The notes under the pieces were generated by a model. The model worked only from the letters and a program-made list of their open reading frames with translations, was not told where the DNA came from and did no database searches. Of a DNA stretch of 64,000 nt, positions 6,823-15,310 are shown in pieces. The first letter of the stretch is position 1. Every line of letters starts with the position of its first letter. A program made the translations under genes and the position numbers. This DNA comes from Methylobacterium nodulans ORS 2060 (GTDB taxonomy: Bacteria; Pseudomonadota; Alphaproteobacteria; Rhizobiales; Beijerinckiaceae): NCBI RefSeq assembly GCF_000022085.1, contig NC_011894.1:5168001-5232000 (forward strand). The letters are read 5' to 3'.

Positions 6823-8805
6823 ATGCTGGCGGAGCCCTCGACGACGACGCCCGAGCGCGACTGGCTGGATCTCGGTCCCTCTGCTCCGATTTCCGCCCCG
6901 GCCGACGCGCCTCTCCGGCCGGACCGCCTTGAGGCCGTCCCCGCCGGTCCGGGCATCGCGGCGCGCTGGCAGCCGATCCTGGCGGCGCGGGTGGCTCCGC
7001 TGCGGGAGGCGGCCGGCCGCATGGGCGGGCGCGTCGTCGCCCATCCTCTCGCGGGCCGCGCGCGGGAGGGCTGGCAGCAGGCCGGCGCCCGGATCGCCGC
7101 CCTCCGCTGGGGCCGCCTCGCGGCCGGCGCAGCAGCTACCCTGGCCTGCCTCGCCGCCGCCCTCCTGGCCTACGCGGTCGCCACCCTGCCGCGGCTCGAC
7201 GGGCCGCCGGCCGCCTCCTCCCCGATCCAGGTGCAGGCGGAGGACGGCCAGACCCTGGCGATGCGCGGCGCCGTCCGCGGGCAGGCGCTCGCGCCGCGCG
7301 CGATCGCCCCCGTGATGAAGCGCGCGATCGTCGCCGCGCAGGACCCCTGGTTCCACGACGCCTACCGGCTCGACGCAGGCGGCATCGCCGAGGTCGTCCG
7401 CTTGGCCTTCCGCGACAGGATTCCCCTCGGCCCGCGCATGGGCGCAGCCCGGCTGACGCAGCGTCTCGTGCGCCATCAGATCCTCGACGGCCGGCGCGGG
7501 CTCGTCGGCAAGCTGCAGGAGGCGGTGCTGGTGCTCTGGCTGCAGGCCCGCGCCACGCCCGACGAGATCCTGACGCGGTTTCTCAACACCGCCGCCTTCG
7601 GTCCGGATATCAGCGGGATCGATGCTGCCGCCCACCGGATCCTCGGCAAGGCGGCGCGCGATCTCTCGACGGCGGAGGCCGCCCTCCTGGCCGGCCTGAC
7701 GCTGCCGCCGGCCGACCTGCGGGCCGACCGCGATGTCGAGGCCACGCGCCTGCGCGCCCGGCGGGTGCTGGAGGCGATGGTGATGACCGGCGCCGTCACC
7801 CGCATCGAGGCCGACGAGTCCGCCCGCGCCCTCGCCGGCCTGACGCTGCCGTCGGCCAGTACGGTGACGCGCAGCGGCTTCCCCGATCTTGCGGTGCTCG
7901 CCGCACGCGACCGGCTCGGCGAGGATATCCGCGATGCGGCGCTGCGCACCTCCCTCGATCGCAAGCTCCAGGGCTTCGCGGAAGCGGCGATCGAGCGGCG
8001 GCTCGACGCGACGGCCAAGGGCCGCGGCGCCCGTACCGGGCTCGTGGCTCTCGCGCCGGACGGCGCGGTCCTGGCGCTGGCGACCACCGGCAGCCCGCTC
8101 GCGGCCGATCCCGCCGGTCGCGCCGCCGCGGAGGCGAGCTTGCGCCGCGTGACCCGCGACGGCCGTCCGGTCTACGACCGGCTGCAGGCGGCGACGCTCC
8201 CTGCGGCGGCGGTGAGGGCGCGGGCCTTCGCGCTCCTCGCTGCTTTCGCCCGCCTGCCCGAGGGCGCCGATTCCGCGCCCGCGACGCGCGACGGCGTCTC
8301 CGTGGGCATGGCGGGCGACGTGACCGTGGGGGTCTGGGTGTCGTCGGAGGACGAGGGCGCGGCCGGCGCCGCCCCTGAGGCGATCTGGCAGGATTTCGCC
8401 GCGAAGGCCCGCGAGGCGCGGGAGCCGCCGGCGCGGGAGCCGGGCTCCCCGCGCGCCGCCTGGCAGGCGCCGGAGGAGAAGGCGACGACCCCGGTGCTGA
8501 GGGGCACCGCACGGGTGATCGACACCGGCCGCCTCAAGGTCGAAGGCCAGACCGTCCGGCTGTTCGGCGTCGAGGGCCAGGGCGGCCGGGCGGCGCGGGA
8601 GTTCCGCCAATACCTGCGCAAGCGCGAGGTGACCTGCGAGCCCGCCGGAGAGGCCGAGGTCTATCGCTGCCGCACCGGCGCGCAGGATCTCTCCGAGGTC
8701 GTGCTGTTCAACGGCGCCGGCAAGGCCGCGCCCGGCGCAACGCCGGAGTTGATCGCCGCCGAAGCCAACGCGAAGGCGCGCCAGGCCGGCGTCTGGCAGA
8801 ACTGA
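6823..8805 (+). CDS. Degenerate class A PBP fused to SNase-like domain, 660 aa
   Basis: An apparently inactive relative of bifunctional penicillin-binding proteins carrying an extra C-terminal domain. Layout: cytoplasmic N-terminus, one membrane segment (about 98-121, LAAGAAATLACLAAALLAYA), then a GT51 glycosyltransferase-like domain (about 150-330). The usual catalytic ED is AQDPWFHDAY here, replacing Glu by Gln; other family blocks remain as GAARLTQRLV, GKLQEAVLVLWLQ and PDEILTRFLN. A transpeptidase remnant follows, but the SxxK and KTG motifs are absent and only a VGMAGDVTVGVWV-like end survives. Residues about 558-660 resemble a staphylococcal-nuclease OB fold (ARVIDTGRLKVEGQTVRLFG, and a final QAGVWQ) without the DAPE catalytic loop. 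ATG at 6823 was preferred over GTG at 6781. A scaffold or regulator of peptidoglycan assembly is a reasonable guess. Confidence 0.8.
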   Translation: MLAEPSTTTPERDWLDLGPSAPISAPADAPLRPDRLEAVPAGPGIAARWQPILAARVAPLREAAGRMGGRVVAHPLAGRAREGWQQAGARIAALRWGRLAAGAAATLACLAAALLAYAVATLPRLDGPPAASSPIQVQAEDGQTLAMRGAVRGQALAPRAIAPVMKRAIVAAQDPWFHDAYRLDAGGIAEVVRLAFRDRIPLGPRMGAARLTQRLVRHQILDGRRGLVGKLQEAVLVLWLQARATPDEILTRFLNTAAFGPDISGIDAAAHRILGKAARDLSTAEAALLAGLTLPPADLRADRDVEATRLRARRVLEAMVMTGAVTRIEADESARALAGLTLPSASTVTRSGFPDLAVLAARDRLGEDIRDAALRTSLDRKLQGFAEAAIERRLDATAKGRGARTGLVALAPDGAVLALATTGSPLAADPAGRAAAEASLRRVTRDGRPVYDRLQAATLPAAAVRARAFALLAAFARLPEGADSAPATRDGVSVGMAGDVTVGVWVSSEDEGAAGAAPEAIWQDFAAKAREAREPPAREPGSPRAAWQAPEEKATTPVLRGTARVIDTGRLKVEGQTVRLFGVEGQGGRAAREFRQYLRKREVTCEPAGEAEVYRCRTGAQDLSEVVLFNGAGKAAPGATPELIAAEANAKARQAGVWQN

Positions 8806-8839
8806 CCGGCCGCGAGCCGGCCGGCGGCCGCCAGCTGCG

Positions 8840-9193
8840 CTACATCTCGAGGAAGGCCTCGAACCCGCCGAAGATCATGCGCTTCCCGTCGAACGGCATG
8901 TTCGTCATGTCGGCCTTGAGGCGCGGATCGGCCATCACCTTGGCGTTGATCGCATCCCGATCGGCGCGGGAGGCATAGACGATCCACGAGAAGGCCACAG
9001 TCTCGTCCTCGCGCGCCTGCACGGCGCGGGGAAAGGAGGTGAGCTCGCCATAGGGCACGTCGTCCGCCAGGCATTCCACGAAGGCGAGGGCGCCGTGCTC
9101 CTTCCAGAGCTCCCCGGCGCGGCGGGCCATGGCCTTGTAGTCCTCGATCCGGTCCTTCGGCACCGCGATCACGAAACCATCGACGTAGGTCAT
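8840..9193 (-). CDS. DUF1428 family protein, 117 aa
   Basis: A small dimeric alpha-beta barrel-type protein of unknown role. The sequence matches the DUF1428 pattern: MTYVDGFVIAVPKDR at the start, KEHGALAFVECLADDVPYGE in the middle, FSWIVYASRADRDAIN, and a Met-rich end near MPFDGKRMIFGGFEAFLE. ATG at 9193 is preceded by GGGAGACTCGG; longer frames reaching 9505 lack coding character. It converges on the PBP-like gene with a 34-bp gap and diverges from the binding-protein gene at 9390. Members are often described as antibiotic-biosynthesis-monooxygenase-like, but no activity is established from sequence. Confidence 0.85.
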   Translation of the reverse strand: MTYVDGFVIAVPKDRIEDYKAMARRAGELWKEHGALAFVECLADDVPYGELTSFPRAVQAREDETVAFSWIVYASRADRDAINAKVMADPRLKADMTNMPFDGKRMIFGGFEAFLEM

Positions 9194-9389
9194 CCCCGAG
9201 TCTCCCTTGACTGGTCCTTTGGCGGGACCGCCGGAACGACGATCGGGCGGCTCCGCTCCCGACACCTCCGCCGTGGAATTCGCGACGGCAGCCCTGCGAA
9301 ACACCATTCCGCGGGATTGACAAGCGGTCTCACGCCTCGAAGCATGGCCTTCGGGCTCCACGAGAGGCCCCCGGACAAGGACGACTCGG

Positions 9390-10604
9390 GTGAGGACAAC
9401 GCTCCTGGCCGCGGCGTGCATCGCCGCGTGGCACGGTTCCGCTTGCGCGCAGCCGGCGAAGACGGTCTCCGACGGCGTGGTGCGCATCGGCTTCCTTCTC
9501 GACATGTCGAGCGTCTACGCCGACGTCACCGGCCCCGGCAGCGCCGCGGCGGCGCGCATGGCGGTGGAGGATTTCGGCGGCACGGTGCTCGGAGCGCCGA
9601 TCGAGGTCGTGATCGCCGATCATCAGAACAAGCCCGACATCGCGGCCGCGACCGCGCGGGCATGGTTCGACACCGACCGGGTCGATGCGATCCTCGACGT
9701 CGCCGCCTCCGCCACCGCCCTCGCCGCCGCCGACATCGCCAGGGCCAAGCACAGGATCATCGCCTTCAACGGCCCGGGCGCCGTGCGGCTCACCAACGAG
9801 GCCTGCTCGCCCGTCTCGATCCACTGGGCCTACGACACCTATGCCCTCGCCAATGTCACCGCCCAGGCGACCGTGAAGCGGGGCGGCGATTCCTGGTTCT
9901 TCCTCACTGCCGACTACGCCTTCGGGCACGATCTGGAGCGGGATGCGAGTGCCGTCGTCAGGGCGAGCGGGGGCAGCGTGAAGGGCAGCGTGCGCGCCCC
10001 CCTCAACACGCCGGATTTCTCATCCTTCCTGCTGCAGGCGCAGGGCTCGGGCGCCAAGGTGGTCGGCCTCGCCAATGCGGGCCGCGACACCACCACCGCC
10101 ATCAAGCAGGCCGCCGAGTTCGGCCTCGCCCAGGGCGGCCAGACGCTCGCCGGGCTCCTCGTCTACATCAACGACGTCCACAGCCTCGGCCTGAAGCCGA
10201 CCCAGGGCATGCTGCTGACCGAAGGCTTCTACTGGGATCTCGACGACGCCACCCGGGCTTGGTCGAAGCGCTTCTTCGAGCGGACCGGACGGATGCCGAA
10301 CATGTCCCAGGCCGGCGTCTACTCGACCGTCACGCATTATCTAAAGGCCGTCGCCAAGGCCGGCACAGACGACACCGACGCCGTGATGAAGGTAATGCGC
10401 GAGACGCCGGTCGACGACTTCTACGCCAAGGGCGGGCGCATCCGGGAGGATGGCCGCATGGTGCACGACATGTACCTGTTCGAGGTGAAGCGGCCCGAGG
10501 AATCGACGGGCGAGTGGGACCTCTACAAGCGGGTCGCCACGATTCCCGGCGACCAGGCCTTCCAGCCGCTCTCGGCCTCCCGCTGCCCTCTGGTGAAGAA
10601 ATGA
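9390..10604 (+). CDS. Periplasmic branched-chain amino acid-type binding protein, 404 aa
   Basis: Type I periplasmic binding protein (Peripla_BP_6) of the family feeding Liv-type ABC transporters. A GTG start at 9390 behind AAGGACGACTCGG gives the signal peptide RTTLLAAACIAAWHGSACA with cleavage before QPAK. The mature part shows the typical VVRIGFLLDMSSVYADVTGP opening, the VVIADHQNKPDIAAATARAW segment and a lobe-2 SWFFLTADYAFGHDLERDAS motif. Its stop overlaps the start of the cyclase-family gene by ATGA, so the two are co-translated. No permease or ATPase gene is nearby. The ligand is unknown; aromatic or amide-like compounds are plausible because of the hydrolase partner. Confidence 0.9.
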   Translation: MRTTLLAAACIAAWHGSACAQPAKTVSDGVVRIGFLLDMSSVYADVTGPGSAAAARMAVEDFGGTVLGAPIEVVIADHQNKPDIAAATARAWFDTDRVDAILDVAASATALAAADIARAKHRIIAFNGPGAVRLTNEACSPVSIHWAYDTYALANVTAQATVKRGGDSWFFLTADYAFGHDLERDASAVVRASGGSVKGSVRAPLNTPDFSSFLLQAQGSGAKVVGLANAGRDTTTAIKQAAEFGLAQGGQTLAGLLVYINDVHSLGLKPTQGMLLTEGFYWDLDDATRAWSKRFFERTGRMPNMSQAGVYSTVTHYLKAVAKAGTDDTDAVMKVMRETPVDDFYAKGGRIREDGRMVHDMYLFEVKRPEESTGEWDLYKRVATIPGDQAFQPLSASRCPLVKK

Positions 10605-11629
10605 ACCCGCGCTGGAGCCGCCGGCCCGAAGGCTCGACCTGGGGCGACTGGGGAGCCGACGACGAGATCGGGCGCCTCAACCTGCTGACGCCCGAGAAGG
10701 TGCGCCAGGGCGTCGCCGAGGTGCGCGAGGGTCTGACCTTCTGCCTCAGCCTGCCCCTCGACTATCCGGGCGGCAACGTCCTGAACCCGCGCCGCCACCC
10801 GCCGCGCCTCACGCCGACCGTGCGGGCGAGCGGGCGCCCCACCATGAACTTCCCGGTCTGCGAGGAGGTGCCGGACGCCACCGACGTGATCAGCGACGAC
10901 CTCGCGGTGCTCCATCTTCAGTACTCGACGCAGTGGGACGGCCTCTGCCATGTCGGCTCGCTGTTCGACGCGGATGGCGACGGGCGGGCGGAGCCCGTCT
11001 ACTACAACGGCTTCCGGGCCGGCCGGGACATCACCGGACCGGCCACGCCCGAGGAGGCGGGACGGCCCTCGCACGCGAAGGCCCTCGGCATCGAGCGCCT
11101 GGCCGAGCGCGGCATGCAGGGCCGGGGCGTGATGATCGATCTTCACGCGCATCTCGGCGAGGCGCGCAGCGCGGTCGGCTACGACACGCTGCAGCGGATC
11201 CTCGACACCGACGGCGTCGTGGTCGAGCCGGGCGACATGGTCTGCCTGCATACCGGCTTCGCCGAGCGCCTGCTCGGCATGAACCGCGCGCCCGATCCGG
11301 AGGTGGTCCACCGCCTCGGCGCCGGGCTCGACGGGCGCGACGCGCGGCTCCTGAACTGGATCACCGATTCCGGGCTCTGCGCCCTCATCGCCGACAACTA
11401 CGCGGTCGAAGCCTATCCGGCCCGGGCCATGCGGGGCTGCTGCGCCACGCTACCGCTCCATGAGCATTGCCTGTTCAAGCTCGGGGTCAATCTCGGCGAG
11501 CTCTGGCACCTGACGCCGCTCGCGAGCTGGTTGCGGGCGAACGGCCGCTCCCGCTTCCTCCTCACCGCCCCGCCCCTGCGGCTTCCCGGGGCCGTGGGCT
11601 CCCCGACGACGCCGATCGCCACCGTGTGA
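10601..11629 (+). CDS. Cyclase-family (kynurenine formamidase-like) hydrolase, 342 aa
   Basis: Member of the putative cyclase family (PF04199), metal-dependent hydrolases that act on amides, lactones or cyclic imides. The hallmark metal segment appears as TQWDGLCHVGSLFDADGDGR, a variant of the HxGTHxDxPxH motif found in the longer branch of the family. Later blocks include GVMIDLHAHLG, EPGDMVCLHTGF and LIADNYAVEAYPA, then LPLHEHCLFKLGVNLGELWH near the C-terminus. It overlaps the binding-protein gene by 4 bp, so uptake and hydrolysis of one substrate is a reasonable hypothesis. The substrate cannot be read from sequence. Confidence 0.88.
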   Translation: MNPRWSRRPEGSTWGDWGADDEIGRLNLLTPEKVRQGVAEVREGLTFCLSLPLDYPGGNVLNPRRHPPRLTPTVRASGRPTMNFPVCEEVPDATDVISDDLAVLHLQYSTQWDGLCHVGSLFDADGDGRAEPVYYNGFRAGRDITGPATPEEAGRPSHAKALGIERLAERGMQGRGVMIDLHAHLGEARSAVGYDTLQRILDTDGVVVEPGDMVCLHTGFAERLLGMNRAPDPEVVHRLGAGLDGRDARLLNWITDSGLCALIADNYAVEAYPARAMRGCCATLPLHEHCLFKLGVNLGELWHLTPLASWLRANGRSRFLLTAPPLRLPGAVGSPTTPIATV

Positions 11630-11727
11630 TGCCGACGGCCCGAAGCACTCCCTTCCGGGGCACCCAACCCCGGAGCGCTCAGTCAGCCGCGGTTTCATCC
11701 GCCAGGGTCGGCCCGGCCGGCGGTGAG

Positions 11728-12100
11728 CTCAACCGAAATTCGGTTGCTTGCTGGCCATGCGGATCTCAGCTTCGCTTAAGGGGGCGCGGTGATCCGGCCT
11801 CCGCCCCTTCGCGCTCCCGCTTTCCCGGACGACTGTAGCGTCAGCGGAAGGAGATCCGGGGACCAGCACAAGGATGTGCCGCAAAGCGGCTCCGCTTGTC
11901 TCCACCGTGGCTGACAAGTGGTCGCTGCGCGACTTCCTGTGCTGGCTCCCGGGTCGCATTCCGCTGGCGCTGCATGCGCCCGGGAAAGCGGGAGCAGGCG
12001 ACAGGAGGCTAGGCGGACCTGATCCTCGGTCGTCTGCGGACGCGTCAGACGGACGGCGTCGCCTGGGCTGACACGAACCTGAGGTGCGTGGAAGAGGCCA
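11728..12100. repeat. Repeat family R-III, copy 1 (long inverted repeat)
   Basis: The 622-bp gap between the cyclase and rimO genes is mostly repeat. GCTCCCGCTTTCCCGG at 11813-11828 faces CCGGGAAAGCGGGAGC at 11980-11995, with further complementary blocks (CCAGCACAAGG against CCTGTGCTGG) inside. The upstream flank (11728-11780, CCGAAATTCGGTTGC through GCTTCGCTTAAGGGGG) matches 30107-30160. A CCTGAGGTGCGTGGAAG end element at about 12078 recurs at 51.5 and 60.1 kb. No ORF is supported. The remainder, 12100-12251, probably holds the rimO promoter. Confidence 0.7.
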
Positions 12101-12251
12101 CGCTCCTCGGTTTCGATTGAGCGCTCTCGCGCGGGGTCGGGTGACGCCTGCGCGCCTGATATGCTATGGGCCGCCCCGACACCCTCCCACACACGACCAG
12201 GCCTGCCCGCGCCGCTCTCAGGGCGCGGGGCGGGTGAGATATATCCCGCCC

Positions 12252-13565
12252 ATGAATGCTGCCCCCAAGATCTCCTTCGTGTCGCTCGGCTGCCCGAAGG
12301 CGCTGGTCGATTCCGAGCGCATCCTCACGCATCTGCGCGCGGAGGGCTACGAGCTCGCCCGCAAGCACGACGGCGCCGACGTCGTCATCGTCAACACCTG
12401 CGGCTTTCTCGACTCGGCCAAGGCGGAATCCCTTCAGGCGATCGGCGAGGCCATGGCCGAGAACGGCCGCGTCATCGTCACCGGCTGCATGGGCGCACAG
12501 CCCGACGAGATCCGCGACAAATACCCGAACCTGCTCGCCATCACCGGCCCGCAGGCCTATGAATCGGTGGTGGCGGCCGTGCACGAGGCGGTGCCGCCCG
12601 CGCATGACCCGTTCCTCGATCTCGTACCGCCGCAGGGCGTGAAGCTGACGCCGCGGCACTACGCCTACCTGAAGATTTCCGAGGGCTGCAACAACCGCTG
12701 CACGTTCTGCATCATCCCGTCTCTGCGCGGCGACCTCGTCAGCCGGCCGGCCGGCGACGTGCTGCGCGAGGCCGAGAAGCTGGTGAAGGCCGGCGTCAAG
12801 GAGCTCCTCGTCATCTCGCAGGATACCAGCGCCTACGGGGTGGACCTGCGCTATGCCCCGAGCCCCTGGCGCGACGGCGAGGTGCGGGCGCGCTTCTACG
12901 ACCTCGCCCGGGCGCTCGGCGAATTCGGGGTCTGGGTGCGGCTGCACTACGTCTACCCCTACCCGCATGTGGACGAGGTCATCCCGCTGATGGCCGAGGG
13001 GACGGTGCTCCCCTATCTCGACATGCCGCTCCAGCATGCGAGCCCGAGCGTGCTCAAGCGCATGCGCCGCCCGGCGAACCAGGAGAAGATGCTGGAGCGC
13101 ATCCGCTCCTGGCGGAGCACCTGCCCGGACCTCGCCATCCGCTCGACCTTCATCGTCGGCTTCCCCGGGGAGACCGAGGCGGAGTTCGAGGAGCTGCTCG
13201 CGTGGCTCGCCGAGGCGAAGCTGGAGCGCGTCGGCTGCTTCCCCTACGAGCCCGTGAAGGGGGCGGCGGCGAACGGCGTCGCCGAACTCGTGCCGGAGGA
13301 GGTGAAGGCCGAGCGCTACCGCCGCTTCATGGAGGCGCAGGCCGTCATCTCGGCGCGGCTGCAGAAGGCCAAGGTCGGCAAGCGCCTGCCGGTGATCATC
13401 GACGAGGCCGGCCCGACTGTGGCCAAGGGCCGCTCCAAATACGATGCGCCCGAGATCGACGGCAGCGTCCACGTCGCTTTCCGGCGCCCGGTGCGGGCCG
13501 GCGACATCGTCACGGTGAAGATCGAGCGCGCCGACACCTACGATTTGCATGGCATCGCGGTGTAG
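12252..13565 (+). CDS. rimO: Ribosomal protein S12 methylthiotransferase RimO, 437 aa
   Basis: Radical-SAM enzyme that adds a methylthio group to the beta carbon of the conserved aspartate of ribosomal protein S12. The N-terminal MTTase domain begins [19 protein letters not shown] and has three cluster cysteines (GCPK, NTCGF, GCMG). The radical-SAM triad is [15 protein letters not shown], and a C-terminal TRAM-like segment follows ([12 protein letters not shown] through [20 protein letters not shown]). The SLGCPK and IIPSLRG sequences separate RimO from the tRNA enzyme MiaB. Length is normal. ATG at 12252 is the only sensible start. It is probably monocistronic; the next gene, pncA, converges on it with 15 bp between stops. 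Confidence 0.97.
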   Translation: MNAAPKISFVSLGCPKALVDSERILTHLRAEGYELARKHDGADVVIVNTCGFLDSAKAESLQAIGEAMAENGRVIVTGCMGAQPDEIRDKYPNLLAITGPQAYESVVAAVHEAVPPAHDPFLDLVPPQGVKLTPRHYAYLKISEGCNNRCTFCIIPSLRGDLVSRPAGDVLREAEKLVKAGVKELLVISQDTSAYGVDLRYAPSPWRDGEVRARFYDLARALGEFGVWVRLHYVYPYPHVDEVIPLMAEGTVLPYLDMPLQHASPSVLKRMRRPANQEKMLERIRSWRSTCPDLAIRSTFIVGFPGETEAEFEELLAWLAEAKLERVGCFPYEPVKGAAANGVAELVPEEVKAERYRRFMEAQAVISARLQKAKVGKRLPVIIDEAGPTVAKGRSKYDAPEIDGSVHVAFRRPVRAGDIVTVKIERADTYDLHGIAV

Positions 13566-13580
13566 CGCGGGGCGAGCCGC

Positions 13581-14213
13581 TCAGCCGGCCACCGCCTCCG
13601 CGCGAACCCGCGCCACCCCCGCCGCGTCCATCGCCGCGAAGGCCCGCGCCAGCGAGCCGCCCTGGTCGATGGCGCGGCAAGCATCCTCTACCAGCACGGC
13701 CTCGAAACCGGCCGCCCGCGCGTCGAGCGCACTCCAGCCGACGCAGTAATCCGTCGCCAGCCCACACAGCACGACCCGGGTGATGCCCCGCTCGCGCAGG
13801 TAGCCCGCGAGCCCGGTGGGGGTGCGCCGGTCCGCCTCGACGAAGGCCGAGTAGCTGTCGATGGACCGCCGGTAGCCCTTGCGGATCACCAGCTCCGCAT
13901 GCGGCAGGTCGAGCCCCTCCGCCAGGGCCGCGCCGGAGGTGCCCATCACGCAATGGTCCGGCCAGAGCACCTGCTCGCCATAGGCGAGCGCGATGGTGTC
14001 GAAGGGCTGCCGGCCCGGATGGCTCGATGCGAAGGAGGCATGGCCCGGCGGATGCCAGTCCTGCGTGAGGACGACATGCGGGAAAAGCCGGCCGAGCGCC
14101 GTGATCGGCGCCACCACGGCGTCGCCGTCCGGCACCGCGAGGGCGCCGCCCGGCAGGAAGTCGCGCTGGACGTCCACCACGAGGAGGACGTCCGTGTCGC
14201 AGGGCTCGATCAC
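13581..14213 (-). CDS. pncA: Nicotinamidase, 210 aa
   Basis: Isochorismatase-fold amidase converting nicotinamide to nicotinate in NAD salvage. The active-site Asp is in LLVVDVQRDFLPGGAL, metal-binding residues are in LTQDWHPPGHASF, the catalytic Lys is in ELVIRKGYRR and the nucleophile Cys is in LCGLATDYCVGWSALDA. Length fits the family. Its ATG overlaps the stop of the quinone oxidoreductase gene by 4 bp (ATGA), so the two are translationally coupled. NAD salvage next to an NAD(P)H-dependent reductase is a plausible functional pairing but not proven. Confidence 0.95.
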   Translation of the reverse strand: MIEPCDTDVLLVVDVQRDFLPGGALAVPDGDAVVAPITALGRLFPHVVLTQDWHPPGHASFASSHPGRQPFDTIALAYGEQVLWPDHCVMGTSGAALAEGLDLPHAELVIRKGYRRSIDSYSAFVEADRRTPTGLAGYLRERGITRVVLCGLATDYCVGWSALDARAAGFEAVLVEDACRAIDQGGSLARAFAAMDAAGVARVRAEAVAG

Positions 14214-15184
14214 GGCAGCATCACGGTCGCGCCGGTGGTCTGGCGGCCGGCGAGGTTGCGGTGGACCTCGGCGGCGTCCGCGAGCTTCGCCCGGCTGTGG
14301 ACCGGGATCTTCACGGCGCCGCTCTTGACCACGCCGAACAGATCCTCCGCCATGGCCTCCAGGCTCGCCCGCTCGGCGACATGCGTGAACAGCGTCGGGC
14401 GCGTGGCGTAGAGCGAGCCCTTCTGGCCGAGGAGCCCGAGGTTGAAGTCCTCGATCACCCCGGAGGCGTTGCCGAAGCTCACGAACATCCCGAACGGCCT
14501 GAGGCAGTCGAGGGAGGCCGGATAGGTCGCCTTGCCGACCCCGTCATAGACGACCGCGCAGCCCTTGCCCCCGGTGATCTCCTTCACGCGGGCGGCGAAA
14601 TCCTCGTCGCGGTAGAGGATGACGTGATCGCAGCCGTGCTGGCGCCCGAGATCCGCCTTCTCTTGCGAGCCCACCGTGCCGATCACCGTCGCGCCGAGAT
14701 GCTTGGCCCATTGCGTGGCGATGAGGCCGACGCCGCCCGCCGCGGCATGGAACAGGATCGTGTCGCCGGGCTGCACCCGGTAGGTCCTGCGCAGCAGGTA
14801 TTGGGCGGTCAGCCCCTTCAGCATCATGGCGGCGGCGGTCTCGTCGTCGATGCCATCGGGGATCCGCACCGCCATGCGGGCCTCGATCACCACCTCCTGC
14901 GCGTAGGTGCCGGAGGCCGAGCCGTAGGCGACCCGGTCGCCGACCGAGAGCCCGGTCACGCCCTCTCCCACGGCCACGATCTCGCCCGCGCCCTCGTTGC
15001 CCGGCGTGAAGGGAAGCTGCGGCGCCTTGTACAGGCCGGAGCGGAAATAGATGTCGATGAAGTTGACGCCGATCGCCGTCTGGCGGACGCGGATCCGGCC
15101 CGGTCCCGGCGCGCCGACCTCGACCTCCTCGTAGCGCATCACCTCGGGGCCGCCATATTCGTGGACCCTGATCGCCTTCGGCAT
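14210..15184 (-). CDS. NAD(P)H:quinone oxidoreductase, zeta-crystallin type, 324 aa
   Basis: Zinc-independent medium-chain dehydrogenase/reductase that reduces quinones with NADPH. MPKAIRVHEYGGPEVMRYEE at the start, the GVNFIDIYFRSGLYKA block and PFTPGNEGAGEIVAVGEGV are hallmarks of this branch; the nucleotide fold is HAAAGGVGLIATQWAKHLGA and the NADPH-recognising segment is GTVGSQEKADLGRQHGCDHV. No structural-zinc cysteine cluster is present. ATG at 15184 gives normal family length; the open frame to 16276 upstream is antisense to the next gene. It is the first gene of a two-gene unit with pncA and diverges from the monooxygenase gene across a 126-bp promoter gap. Confidence 0.93.
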   Translation of the reverse strand: MPKAIRVHEYGGPEVMRYEEVEVGAPGPGRIRVRQTAIGVNFIDIYFRSGLYKAPQLPFTPGNEGAGEIVAVGEGVTGLSVGDRVAYGSASGTYAQEVVIEARMAVRIPDGIDDETAAAMMLKGLTAQYLLRRTYRVQPGDTILFHAAAGGVGLIATQWAKHLGATVIGTVGSQEKADLGRQHGCDHVILYRDEDFAARVKEITGGKGCAVVYDGVGKATYPASLDCLRPFGMFVSFGNASGVIEDFNLGLLGQKGSLYATRPTLFTHVAERASLEAMAEDLFGVVKSGAVKIPVHSRAKLADAAEVHRNLAGRQTTGATVMLP

Positions 15185-15310
15185 GGCCGCCTCCCGCTCC
15201 TTGTCTGACTGCGGCCGGATGATAGGAGGCGCGACCGTTTCGGCAATGGCGCGGGGCGCAGGGGGCTCCCATCTTGCCCGCAATGCACCCGATCCGCAGG
15301 AGATCCGATC

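Noticed and set aside
12045..13550. 501-aa minus-strand frame over rimO
   Set aside because: Shadow of rimO, which has a complete radical-SAM and TRAM layout on the plus strand.
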